In this document: piece after piece, positions 9,147-18,975 of the stretch
Layout of the letters: each line of letters begins with the position of its first letter
How positions within the stretch are numbered: position 1 is the first letter of the stretch
Origin: Lyophyllum atratum
Lineage: Eukaryota; Basidiomycota; Agaricomycetes; Agaricales; Lyophyllaceae
Length of the DNA stretch: 64,000 bases
NCBI GenBank assembly: GCA_014905825.1
Contig: JACGCN010000065.1
Span: forward strand, 1-64,000
Direction: 5' to 3'
Program-made: the position numbers and the translations under genes
The notes under the pieces: model-generated
Database searches by the model: none
What the model saw: the letters and a program-made list of their open reading frames with translations, nothing else
Told to the model about the DNA's origin: nothing

Positions 9147-12100
9147 ATGTCTAACCCCGCCTTATTTCTGTTACCCGCCGACGAAAAGTTCAATGGCGAC
9201 AACTGGCTCGCGTTCAAAACGACGATCATGGATGCCGCTGAAGCTCGCGGCGTCCTCGGCTACCTGAACGGGGAAATCACGCCGCCCCCGATCCCATCCC
9301 CTCTCGAGATCCCCTTGCCCCCTGCTACCAGCTACTGGGGCTCGCCCACACCTACCCCCGACGAGTGGGCGCAGCGTAACGCCTACGCGAAGGGTATGGT
9401 CACCCTGAACGTCATCAACCCTGTGGGTCAAGGTGTTAAAAGAGATGGTACTGCCGCCGAGACGTGGGCATCGCTTACCTCCATCCACGACATTAAATCC
9501 GACCTCGCGCTCATCAACGCCGAGGAGGCTCTTAGCGCGATCAAGTTCACTGAGGGCGGCAATATTGGCGCCCATTTCGCGGAGTTGCGGACGGCGTGGG
9601 GGAAGGCGAACGCCCAGGGTGCTGATATCTCTGACACCAAGTTCAGGATGTACGTCTTGAAATCCATGCCGAAGACGGCTAACTGGGTCGCACTGCTGGG
9701 GTCTCTAGTCAGCGAGACGACCTCAGCGACAGTCATCGCTCGCCTTACCATGCATGCTATCCTTACCGAGTCGGACTCCGGTAGCAATATCACTCTCGCA
9801 AAATCAGCTCACGCCCTCTCCGCCCAGGCCGGCGGGAGACGTCCAGTGCGTAACCCGGAGCTCCTATGCACGAATCTCCCTGCGTGTGGTCGCAGAGGAC
9901 ACACCGCCGACAAGTGTTTCCGTCCTGGTGGCGGAATGGAAGGTCAATACCCGGAATGGTGGAAGGGACCTCGTACTCACGCATCGAATACCCCTGCCCC
10001 GCCCAAGGCGCCCCAGCCTACTGCGAACTCTGCTGTCGCACCTGCGACGAACTCGGCCACATCACGCTGCCTGGCCTTCTCCGCCACCACCATCGCGCTC
10101 GCTCGGGGAAGCCCCGCTCCCAGCTATGCTGATTCCGCTGCTAGTCGACACTTCTTCGTGGATAGGGCGGACTTCGTGACCTACGAGGCGTCGGCGGAGA
10201 ATGTTGGGAGGACGGCGAGTGGGGGGGAATTCACGATCCTAGGGAAAGGTCGTGTTAGAAAGTTTGTGGCGTATGAAGGGGAAACCATCGAGCTTACCTT
10301 TGACGATGCACTGCACACCCCGGACCTCGACCATAATTTGATCTCCATTGGGTGCCTCGATCGGAAGGGGTGCGTCGTCGTCTTCGGAGGAGGCTGTGCG
10401 ACGTTCTACGGACCGGATAGCAAACCGTTCATGCGTGGTGCAGCCCACAACGCCACAATGTACCGCCTGGACTTCATATCTCCTCCCTCCGCGCTGTCAG
10501 CTCGCTCCCTGAAACACCCTGCCGACTTTGAGACGTGGCACCGCCGCCTGGGCCATGTGGGGGAGAGCGTACTCCGTGGGATGCTACATGGCCAAGTCGT
10601 CGAAGGGTTAGACGTGACGAAGACATCCTCCAAAGGTCGCTGCGAGGATTGTATCATGGGCAAGCACGCTCGCCGCCCATTCGATACCGAAGTTGTACCA
10701 GAATGCGCCCCCAACGAACGAGTCGCTTTCGATCTGTGGGGCCCTGCGCGTGTGAAGACAACAGGAGGGAAACTATACATGATGTTAGCATGCGATCAGG
10801 GAGGAGCAGGAACGGAGGGCTACTTCCTCGCTGATAAAATGAAGGAGACGACAGTGGAGGCGCTGGCTGCGTACCATGTAACCTCAGAGCGACAGACGGG
10901 GGTAGTGCTGAAAGTGGTGCGCACCGATGGTGGAGGGGAGTTTGTCAACGCGTTGTGGAAGGAATACTGCCAAAGGTTCGGCATCGTTCACGAGACGGTC
11001 GCCCCTCACTCCTCTGCTGCGAATGGTGTTGTTGAGCGAATGAATCGCACCGTCCTCGACCGTGGGCGCAGCATGCTCGTGGACTCCGGTTTGCCTGCAA
11101 CATACTGGGGAGAAGCCATGGCGACCGCCATTTACCTGTCAAACTTCATCCCTTCCTCACGCCACCCTGGGAAGTCACCACACGAGATCAGAACAGGGGA
11201 GAAACCACATATCGCTCACCTCAGACCATTTGGGTGCGTCGCGTATGCCAAGGTACCCCAGGAGGACGGCGGAAGCAAACTGGATCCCCGGTCGGTCAAA
11301 TGTGTCCTCCTCGGCTATTTCGGCCGCGGTGATTACAAACTGCTCGATCGATCAACTGGGCGTACCTTTCGTTCTTGTGACGTCATCTTCGAGGAAGGCC
11401 CCCCTAACCGCACCCTGGTCGCGGAGGAGGACGAGCCCATCGACGATCTACCTGAGCTCACCATTGTCGACGACCTCCTACCACCTGACCACACTGCCAT
11501 CGAGCCTCCCGTAGCGGAAGGACCACCCGTCGCCGCTGTCGAACCTGAATTGCGTCGATCAGCGCGCATAAAGTCAGCGTCAGCAGCCGCCCTTGACGCA
11601 GCTGCCACGGAAGCTGATATCGCCGCCGCCGCTGGACGCGGGCTCGATTGGGCAAAGGCGAACAAAATCCCTACAGGCACAGCGCTCTCTGCGACCACTA
11701 CAGACATCGACACATGGATTCCCAAGTCCTATTCGGAAGCGATGAAGAGGCCAGACCTTTGGAAGGGTCCGATGGATGAGGAGATGGAAAGGATGAAGGA
11801 GAGGAAGGTTTGGACGTTAGTGGAGAGGCCGCCAGGGGCGAGGACGATGAAGAATCGTTGGACCTTCGCGCTGAAGTACGACACGGATGGAAAGGTTAGC
11901 GGACGGAAGGCGCGACTGGTCGCGAAGGGGTTCTCACAGATCCCTGGGGTGGATTTCTTTGCCAGCTACGCATCCGTCGTACGTTACGAGTCTTTGCGCA
12001 TCAACCTCGCGCTGGGAGCCGTCGAGGACCTCGAGATCTGGCAGATAGACTATACCAGCGCCTACCTCAACGCACCGAACCAAGTACCAGTTCTCATGGA

Positions 12101-13346
12101 ACAGCCGGAGGGATACGAGATGACGGTCAGCCAAATCCTTCAAATAACGCCGTCGTCGGGAGTCACTATTAGGGATGGAGAACGGGCGGAGGACACGAGG
12201 GAGCTAGTGGCGCTGGTGGATAAGGCGATTTATGGGACTATGGATGGAGCTCACAACTGGTGGAAGGCGTTGGATGGGGACATGGCGAGGCTAGGGTTTA
12301 CTAGGTCGAGGGCAGACCAATCGGTCAGGACGAGGGTAGATGGCGAGGAGAAGACGGTCACCAGTACCTATACCGACGACACCACCGGCATGTCGACGTC
12401 GACCGCCGAATGGCACCGCGCGGTCCGCGAACTCGGGGGGAACTACAAGATTAAAGACCTCGGCACCATCAAGTTCGTCCTCGGTATTCGCGTCATCCGT
12501 GATAGGGAAACGCGCCTCCTCACGATGGACCAGGAGGAGTACTTGAAACGAGTTCTCGACCGCCACGGGATGTCCGACTGCATGCCGAAATACACGCCGC
12601 TACCGCCAGGAGTCGTCCTCAACAAATCACAGGCGCCCGCAACCGACGAGGACCGACACTTCATGAAGGATAAACCATACAGTGAGATCCTCGGCGCCGT
12701 CATGTATGCGCAGATAGGGACCCGCCCCGACCTCTCGTTCGCCGTCGCGTCGTTGAGCCGCTACTCATCAAACCCTGGTCGAGCGCACTGGCAGGCACTT
12801 ACTCACGTCCTCCAGTACATCAAAGCGACGCTCCATTACAAACTACGCTATGGGGGCACTGGCTACGACAATTACACCCCTTACGGTTATGTCGATTCTT
12901 ACTTCGCCGCCGACACAGACACTCGTCGCTCAGTATCAGGCCACATCTTCTTCCAGGCAGGTGGCCCCACCTGCTGGGGAGCGAAATACCAGTCTACAGT
13001 CGCTACCTCGACGACCGAGGCGGAGTACATGGCCATGGGTCGAGCCGTCGAGCAGGTATTGTGGATGTACTCGTCACTTGCCGAAATCACCTATCCCCAA
13101 CCTCGTCCTGCCATCCTTCGCGCGGATAACAACGGCGCCATATCGATTGCCGAAAACAAAAGAAACCATAACCGAGTCAAGCACATCGACGTGCGACACC
13201 ACTTCCTCCGTGAACGCGTCGAAGCCGGGGACATCGAGCTCCAGTATATCCCCAGCACCGAAAACATCGCAGATCTATTCACTAAGGCATTACCTCGCCC
13301 CGCGCACCACCAGTTCTGTGTTGCACTGCGACTTTGCGATCCCTAG
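9147..13346 (+). CDS. copia gag-pol polyprotein, 1399 residues, uninterrupted
   Basis: Gag, protease, integrase, reverse transcriptase and RNase H lie in the copia order in one frame. Gag starts with FNGDNWLAFKTTI and carries a zinc-knuckle variant CTNLPACGRRGHTADKC at about residues 241-257, with wider spacing than CX2CX4HX4C. The protease has DSA at about 329. A GAG-pre-integrase HHCC region (WHRRLGHV..CEDCIMGKH) lies at about 460-515. The integrase core has D at ~529 (FDLWGP), D at ~594 (RTDGGGEF) and E at ~630 (VVERMNRT). The RT domain starts near 855 with the catalytic box YTDD (~1075), replacing the usual YVDD. RNase H has VDS, TEAEY and ADNNGA and ends LFTKALPRP near the C-terminus. 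All catalytic acids are present and the length is normal, so it is probably functional. Confidence 0.95.
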   Translation: MSNPALFLLPADEKFNGDNWLAFKTTIMDAAEARGVLGYLNGEITPPPIPSPLEIPLPPATSYWGSPTPTPDEWAQRNAYAKGMVTLNVINPVGQGVKRDGTAAETWASLTSIHDIKSDLALINAEEALSAIKFTEGGNIGAHFAELRTAWGKANAQGADISDTKFRMYVLKSMPKTANWVALLGSLVSETTSATVIARLTMHAILTESDSGSNITLAKSAHALSAQAGGRRPVRNPELLCTNLPACGRRGHTADKCFRPGGGMEGQYPEWWKGPRTHASNTPAPPKAPQPTANSAVAPATNSATSRCLAFSATTIALARGSPAPSYADSAASRHFFVDRADFVTYEASAENVGRTASGGEFTILGKGRVRKFVAYEGETIELTFDDALHTPDLDHNLISIGCLDRKGCVVVFGGGCATFYGPDSKPFMRGAAHNATMYRLDFISPPSALSARSLKHPADFETWHRRLGHVGESVLRGMLHGQVVEGLDVTKTSSKGRCEDCIMGKHARRPFDTEVVPECAPNERVAFDLWGPARVKTTGGKLYMMLACDQGGAGTEGYFLADKMKETTVEALAAYHVTSERQTGVVLKVVRTDGGGEFVNALWKEYCQRFGIVHETVAPHSSAANGVVERMNRTVLDRGRSMLVDSGLPATYWGEAMATAIYLSNFIPSSRHPGKSPHEIRTGEKPHIAHLRPFGCVAYAKVPQEDGGSKLDPRSVKCVLLGYFGRGDYKLLDRSTGRTFRSCDVIFEEGPPNRTLVAEEDEPIDDLPELTIVDDLLPPDHTAIEPPVAEGPPVAAVEPELRRSARIKSASAAALDAAATEADIAAAAGRGLDWAKANKIPTGTALSATTTDIDTWIPKSYSEAMKRPDLWKGPMDEEMERMKERKVWTLVERPPGARTMKNRWTFALKYDTDGKVSGRKARLVAKGFSQIPGVDFFASYASVVRYESLRINLALGAVEDLEIWQIDYTSAYLNAPNQVPVLMEQPEGYEMTVSQILQITPSSGVTIRDGERAEDTRELVALVDKAIYGTMDGAHNWWKALDGDMARLGFTRSRADQSVRTRVDGEEKTVTSTYTDDTTGMSTSTAEWHRAVRELGGNYKIKDLGTIKFVLGIRVIRDRETRLLTMDQEEYLKRVLDRHGMSDCMPKYTPLPPGVVLNKSQAPATDEDRHFMKDKPYSEILGAVMYAQIGTRPDLSFAVASLSRYSSNPGRAHWQALTHVLQYIKATLHYKLRYGGTGYDNYTPYGYVDSYFAADTDTRRSVSGHIFFQAGGPTCWGAKYQSTVATSTTEAEYMAMGRAVEQVLWMYSSLAEITYPQPRPAILRADNNGAISIAENKRNHNRVKHIDVRHHFLRERVEAGDIELQYIPSTENIADLFTKALPRPAHHQFCVALRLCDP

Positions 13347-13360
13347 CGTGTCGCGCGAGT

Positions 13361-13369
13361 CCGGGGGAG
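13361..13369 (+). other. polypurine tract of the copia element
   Basis: CCGGGGGAG immediately precedes the 3' LTR, the position from which plus-strand DNA synthesis is primed. Confidence 0.6.
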
Positions 13370-13691
13370 TGTTGGAGCGAGGATCGCGCCTCGCACCACA
13401 CGCGTCTGGGATCACGGCGTGACGCGACGTGACGCGTCGCCCAGTCGCGCTATCGCGCCTCGGACAGAAAAGGAAAAGGAAAGACGGAAGCATTTTGGTA
13501 CTGTACAGTACCACCCTAGATAACGAATCCCCATCTCCCTATACCTCAGTCGTTCCCTACACCGACTGAGGTATGTCGCTACATTACTTACACCCAGTCA
13601 CACCACTTACGTCTAGTTTAGTTTACATTGCAACAGGTATATACCATCAATACAAGTCGTTCCCTACACCGACTGAGTTTACATTGCAACA
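13370..13691 (+). repeat. 3' LTR of the copia element
   Basis: Near-identical to 8674-8996, differing by a one-base deletion near 13520. It is followed by the target duplication ATGTT. Confidence 0.95.
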
Positions 13692-14189
13692 ATGTTCCCA
13701 TTGCCACGCGCCTTGGTGTGTCGCTCGTTGGATATCTCTTTGACCACATTCCGCACGGTGATGGTGAACAGAGTACTCAGTCTCAGTAAGCTACTACGGA
13801 CAACTTGCCAGATTATTGCCGGCGGCTTTGTTACCTCCTTGACACTATTTACGATAAGGTCTGCCGTCGCTTGGTTGAGCTTGGGAACACAACCTTAGAC
13901 GCAGTTTCGCCGGTGAGCCTTGATTCGGATCGGGATTAGTTATATTGGAGCAATGTGTTACATGCCAACGTCGCGCCCACATAAAGTGCCGGCCGCCCAT
14001 TGCTCAGTAGCTATACTCTAACTACCGCGAACATCATCGAATCCGCTGTACACACGTCACTTCAGTCAGAAACCTCCCAGAAGACTTAACACAAAAATCT
14101 AATCTACTCACAGCCCTTAACCACGTCCCGCAAAACACACCCATCAACTCGAACATCGCACACCGATATCAAGTGCCCTTCCCTTCAAA
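13692..14189. other. transposon interior right of the copia element, no gene seen
   Basis: Continues the host sequence interrupted at 8673. Short open frames only; no recognisable domain. Confidence 0.5.
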
Positions 14190-16110
14190 TCAACCCCCAT
14201 CTCTAGATCTCCTTCCACTTAGCGCTGGATATGGTAGGGTTAGATTAAACCGTAAGATGGGGAAAGGGGTGGGGTCACGGAGGAAGTCGAGGGGATCAAG
14301 GTAACTGTATCCTGCCTCTGCGTCCTCTCCAGCTTCATCGTCCCCCCCACTCCCTGCTTCAGTGTCGTCGGCTATCCGGAAGATACCCGTCCCCATCCTC
14401 CTTGACCGCCTTACCCAACACCCTCACCGTCCCCTCCCCCGCCACCCCCGCATCCAAAAACGAACTCCCCCTCTTTTTCCTCCTACTCAGGACCCTCAGC
14501 TTTGGCCGCTCCCTCACCAGACTCGGCAAACTCTCCTCCCTCCTCCCTCCCCCCCCTCCACCCTCCTCGTCCACCACCCCTCCTGTGCCCGCGTACTCGT
14601 GCAGCCAACCATCGCGAACTACTCCCTCAGCGCCTACCCTACCTCCTTCTCGCGACATCTGCATCATCGCAGAGTTCCCCTGCAGCTCAAACGCCTCCTC
14701 ATGCGGGGGCACGCTCCCCCTCACCCCTCGCCCCTTCCCCGGCGACTCCCCACCCCACTGACCTCTCCCCACCCCCTCATCAGCTCCCCCTCTTCGCAAC
14801 GTTGCCCGGGGGGAAAGAACATCCGGACTCGAATCGTCCCCGCGCTCCGAGCTGATCACCCACCCCCGTGTTTTAACAATGTCCCAGGGGAGCCAGTACC
14901 TCCCTCGCACTCATCATCCCACTCTCCTCACTCTCCCAACTCCATCTCCCCCGCCCCGTGCACTCCCCACCCTACTCCGAACACTGCTCTCGGCCTCTAT
15001 ACGTAGAGTAGAAGAGTTTTTGCTAGTGGGAGGGAGGGTGGAGAGAGGAGGGGGAAGGGAGGAGGGAGGAGGCGTACATGGGGAAATCCTGCTCTCGAGG
15101 ACGAGCCACCGGGTTTTGTACCGCTTTGTGATGTTCGTGTACTTATTGGAGTATGTCTTCGGGACGTGCGGGTCGTATCATGGTTCGGCACTGTTTTGGG
15201 ATAGGGTAAGGTAGAAAGAAAGGAAGAGGAGGGGGACAAGTCACGCACGTTGAAGAAGAGACACATTTACCCGCTCATCCTGCCCCGCGCTCCCCTTCCC
15301 CGCCATCTTGCCCTTCCTATTTCTCACAGCACTCCCCTTCCCGCCATCTTGCCCATGTTATTCCACAAAAACGCGTCCGCGCCCGCTCTCCCTGCGAGCT
15401 CAAGAGTCAAAGGTCCTTCCGGCGGGCCGCATCGTGGAGGAGGGCGTGCCCAGAGCCGTTGTCGAGGTAGAAGGGGTTGACAAAGCTGATGTGGGGGACT
15501 CGAGGAGGGACAGGCAGTCCTGGGCGGGTGTGGCTGCGGGTGGGGAGAGGAAGCAGCAGCGGTAGGAGGCGCCGAGGAAGGAATGCGAGTCTGGGAGGGG
15601 TGATGTCGGTGGTGGTTGGAGGAGTAGGCAAGGGAGGTAGGGTTACGTACCTTCGATAGCCTTGATGACGTCGCGTCCGGGGGCTACGTCGCGGAATGTG
15701 AGTTCTTACGCGTCTCTGAGCGTGCCATTGACGCAGTCCTGCTCCAGTAGTAAGTTGACAACATTCACGCGGCCGAGTTGAGGCTGCGAGGTGGAGGGGT
15801 GTGGTCCCCGAGGCCGGAGGAGGATTCGCAATGCGAGAGCAGGAGGGCGACAGTGTCCACCGCGATATTCGGACTCAACAACCACCGTGTTGAGGGGAAG
15901 GAGGGTGCGGTGATGTTATTTGGTTGAGAGATGGAGGTAGAATATGGACCTGTTGAAGTAAAAGAGCTCGATTAGTACAGTTATATGAAAAAACAGATAA
16001 GGAAAACGCGTCAAGGATGCTTACTTTGAACGATCCGGGCACGCCAGCGTTGAGCGGATGCAGTCGATGAGCAGGGGTCACGTCACAGATCTTGCACAGG
16101 GCGCCAGGGA
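14190..16110 (-). pseudogene. oxysterol-binding protein (Osh1-like) fragment: ankyrin and PH parts
   Basis: OSBP/Osh proteins move sterols between membranes at contact sites. The long forms carry ankyrin repeats and a PH domain before the lipid-binding domain. Minus-strand pieces in order: a GALCKICDVTPAHRLHPL piece running out of the TIR (~16125-16050), an ankyrin-like stretch with TPLHLAAST and GRVNVVNLLLEQDCVNGTL (~15800-15720), then ..FRDVAPGRDVIKAIE, a HISFVNPFYLDNGSGHALLH + DAARRKDL stretch (~15500-15410), a PH-domain core KYTNITKRYKTRWLVLE (~15150-15100), and PPHEEAFELQGN (~14700). Stops and frame changes break it repeatedly, and the ORD lipid-binding domain is missing. It is therefore a decayed partial copy, consistent with capture by the transposon. 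Confidence 0.7.
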
Positions 16111-16521
16111 CCCCGGCCACAATGCTCGACAGAATTACCAGAAACAGACCCGACCCTGCTCAACGTTCAAGAACACGTTGGATTGTATTTTGAATAAGAT
16201 CATCATACATCCGATGCTTCAACATCACTAATATTAGAGATAGATTCTTCGATCTTTCGATCACAATGCGTTCAATGTATCATCTGTCGCTTTAACGGAA
16301 TAAAATTAGGAATTTAATCAGAATTTTATCAAGGGCTAAAAGCTGATGATATCATAAATATATTCCTGATAAAGACGTCGATTTTACCTTGGACATGTGT
16401 CTGAAGATATCGAAAATATATTCCTTATTTTCCCTGCAGATTAATGGGTGTACTTATTTTAAATATCATCAAAATATATTCTAACTAAAAGCGGGGGATA
16501 TATAAGCCCATGCCCGCAGTG
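16067..16521 (-). repeat. right terminal inverted repeat of the 12-kb transposon
   Basis: Reverse complement of 4464-4920. Its outer end GCCCGCAGTG is followed by the ACA target duplication. Inner bases overlap the start of the OSBP-like fragment, so TIR and cargo share a border of a few dozen bases. Confidence 0.9.
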
Positions 16522-16589
16522 ACAGAACACATTCGATAACAGGACAAAAGCGGGGAAAGCGCGACGAGAGAGTCCAAGTAAAAGTACAC

Positions 16590-17827
16590 TCAAAGATGGG
16601 ACCCTTGGTATGCATATGTAAACAAGGAATGAAGGTGTTTCCGCTCCTCAGACTCAGCCGGCACGCTCAGCACCGCCTCCCGAACATCCTGTTCTTCAGC
16701 CTCATGCGCCGACTTGTTTCCAGCCTCCCGAATCGTATTGTTGGTTTGCAAACACCACCGTATTGCATCTTCCGTTGGACGATGGTGACTCCGCAGGTTG
16801 TCGATCACATACTCTTCGACCGGTCTGTTCCTTGAGAGTTCGGGCCACGTGTTGAACTGGAGATCCTGGAGGAAGCGGTCTCGGGTTTTGTCAAGGAGAA
16901 TGCGAAGACGAAGGGGACGGATGATCTAGAAAGCGAGAATAAGCGCACGAGCGGTATGAGGGAGGTTACGACAAACCTTGAAGAGTTCCTCATCCCCACG
17001 TCTCCGATCCTCTTTCTCCCGTTCAAGCTCGACTTTAACCTGTTCAAGCTCGACTTTGCCCTGTTTAAGCTCGACTCTAACATTTGAGAGTTGTGATTCC
17101 CATTCTTCATCCCGACGTTTCATCATCGTCTCAATCTCAGCAAGAAGCTGGGCCTTTTCAGAAGGCAGCGGCTGGGTGGCTGCGGAGAGCAAGCGTGTAA
17201 GAGGGACAAAAAGCGTCCAGTAGCGAGGCCTACCTTTCTGCTTTGTTTTTTTCTCCACATTTTCTCCCAGAGCGATATCGAGCCGGAGACCTTGAGCCGT
17301 CATTTCCTTCTTCGTGAAATCAAGTTCAGTCCGCGTCGTGGCGAGCTCGGAGTCTAGGAGAACCTGTGCTTCGCGCTGCTGCCTTTCACTTCGAGTTTCA
17401 ATTATTCGAGCTGGATGCGGCGAAAAATGGACGGTAACGTGGTCCTTGTCGGGGAACAACTCGCCCACTGAGCGAGCCTGGTAGTCGTCAGGCAAGCCTA
17501 TTCCACTTATGTCAGCAACAATCCTGTTCAATTGAGCGCCACTATAGTTACGCACTGTGCCCCACATACACCACACGTCGCTCATTCCCAGTGACTGGCA
17601 GATCCTCCTGCGTCAGTTCACTGCCAAAGACACTGTTGATTTTCTTCAACACCACACGCCTCATCTCCTCGTCCAAATCCTTCATAGGTTCATTGGGCTT
17701 GGCGTCGACACTGAAGCCTGGGACGAAGATTTTGGACCGGATCTCTATTTTCTTGTTGGAGTTCGAACTCGAGGCTGCAGGAGACGAACGACCTTTGGCC
17801 TGGGCAGTTTTGCGGGGGGGGTGCCAT
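16590..17827 (-). CDS. unrecognised coiled-coil protein, apparent one-base shift near its start
   Basis: Four minus-strand exons read well. The first covers ~17827-17573 and contains KKIEIRSKIFVPGFSVDAK..LDEEMRRVVLKKINSVFGSELTQEDLPV. The second starts IVADISGIGLPDDYQ and ends in a TKQK stretch. The third is a strong heptad-type coiled coil (TQPLPSEKAQLLAEIE through a repeated VELEQVKVELE motif). The last starts IIRPLRLRILLDKTRDRFL and ends at the TGA at 16590-16592. A good ATG in context ACCATGG at 17827 is out of frame with the rest by one base. The run of eight C right after it would need to be seven, so an indel in the homopolymer is likely. Family unknown. It lies just outside the right TIR. 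Confidence 0.65.
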
Positions 17828-18772
17828 GGTAAGATGATCTGATACACGAGGCGCGGTTTGGGCGATGCTTGGTCCTTTATCTATCGATGCCACTGATGCC
17901 ACGAGGCAGTCGACGCTCTGCTGCCTAACCTGCCGAGAACCCGTCACTGCAGACTCAGACCAGTCTCGAATGGACAGAAAAACAAAGCAACGTCGCTTAT
18001 ATTTTCTAGCACCTCGGCGCCAACTCGTCCAAACGCTGCAGAAAAGACGTACAAGACCCATCAGCTCACCCACTTCCTCCTTTCTCCGTCCTCAACGCCG
18101 TCGTCCGAGACACATCTGTTCCGTGAGGGGGTAGCGCCCCGGTCCAGGCCACATACAATTCCATCGTCCGTCTTAATCCTCGCAGGCATTGCAGTCTCCT
18201 CCAGCTTGGGCGTAGCGGCCAGTCTACCAATATTAATCATCATTCCCGAGTACATCGAGCAGCCCGTAAACCGACCGTAATCCCACCTTCACGTTCAAAC
18301 AGGTGGCCGTGTCCCTCCCCGAGGGCACCGCTATAAGTATGAGTGGATCCACCTTCTCCGTAGGACTGGACCGCATTTCGACCATCCCACGATACTGATA
18401 GTACGTACCACTCCATTCCTTCATCGTCCTTCATCGTCTGTTCATACCCCATCGGGGCCGGGGTGAGCTTGGATCCCCGAGATCGCTACCACCTTTCCCT
18501 CCGATGCTGGGGTAGCCCTCCCTCCTCGCCTCGTGGGGGGTGCGCTGCGCATTGCGCAAGCAAGAACAACGTGTGGGTCCCGTCCTGGCCGAATAAATTC
18601 ACAGGCACCCACCCCGTGTTCGTTAGATCTGGCGATGGAGACGGTTCGCAGGTTCTGCTCTGTCACTGCGTACCCGCCCCTGTTTCTGTTTCTGCTTCTG
18701 TTTCTACTTCTACTTCCACGCACGCCCCCGGCATGGGAGACCGGAGGAATACATCATCCTTGCATCTATGTT
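17828..18772. other. no clear gene; weak coding remnant on plus strand
   Basis: A plus-strand stretch at about 18160-18415 reads like protein (SVLIAGIAVSSSLGVAASLP, then VAVSLPEGTAISMSGSTF) but is interrupted and matches no family I recognise. T/C-rich simple sequence occurs at 18670-18720. Confidence 0.35.
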
Positions 18773-18957
18773 CCGCGTTGTACAAACCTTCAAAATGAAA
18801 CATGTATTAGTAGTATTCCCACTGTCGGCCTTCTGTCTCAAGGAAGAGTTTCCTGTCTTCGACGTAACAAGGTGACTGAATTCATGTAACATAATGACTA
18901 TAGCCGGGGACAAAGGTCTACAGAACACACGCTGTAACACATAACAGAACAAATGCG
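18773..18957 (+). repeat. direct repeat, right copy: unoccupied paralogue of the transposon insertion site
   Basis: Matches 4303-4463 (left flank) and continues without interruption into sequence matching 16522-16560 (right flank, ATAACAGrACAAAnGCG). The junction at 18920-18922 is a single ACA where the occupied site has ACA, 12 kb of element, then ACA. Confidence 0.8.
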
Positions 18958-18975
18958 AGTGACGATCACAGCAGT

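Larger units (their letters stand above)
8674..13691 (+). mobile_element. intact Ty1/copia LTR retrotransposon, recent insertion
   Basis: The element starts TG and ends CA, has two LTRs of 323 and 322 bases that are almost identical (one visible one-base indel near 8825 against 13520), and is flanked by the 5-bp target duplication ATGTT at 8669-8673 and 13692-13696. A single uninterrupted gag-pol frame lies between. Near-identical LTRs and an intact frame imply a very recent insertion, younger than or about as young as the host transposon around it. Confidence 0.97.
4464..16521. mobile_element. 12.06-kb TIR DNA transposon carrying host gene fragments (CACTA-like, non-autonomous)
   Basis: The two ends are near-perfect inverted repeats of about 456 bp, both starting CACTGCGGGCATGGGC at the outer border. 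The trinucleotide ACA directly flanks both ends (4461-4463 and 16522-16524), consistent with a 3-bp target-site duplication. A TIR starting CACT(A/G) with a 3-bp duplication is the signature of CACTA/EnSpm elements, though a TIR this long is unusual for that group. No transposase domain was seen inside. The cargo is an unidentified gene fragment (4925-5756), a 5'-truncated G-alpha (6417-7690, -), possible remnants at 7870-8673, a nested copia element (8674-13691), and an ankyrin-PH part of an OSBP gene (14190-16110, -). Only about four differences separate the TIRs, so the insertion is recent. The cargo makes it a Pack-type element. Confidence 0.85.

Noticed and set aside
9428..13422. Many frames of 60-190 residues on both strands across the copia element
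   Set aside because: Overlap the intact gag-pol frame in other phases.
14362..15006. Plus-strand Pro/His/Ser-rich frames of 117-214 residues
   Set aside because: Antisense of the PH-domain part of the OSBP fragment; low-complexity translation of CT-rich DNA.
4464..16521. Interpretation as a Helitron or Starship cargo element
   Set aside because: Helitrons lack TIRs and target duplications, and Starships carry a leading tyrosine-recombinase captain gene. This element has long TIRs, a 3-bp duplication and no captain.
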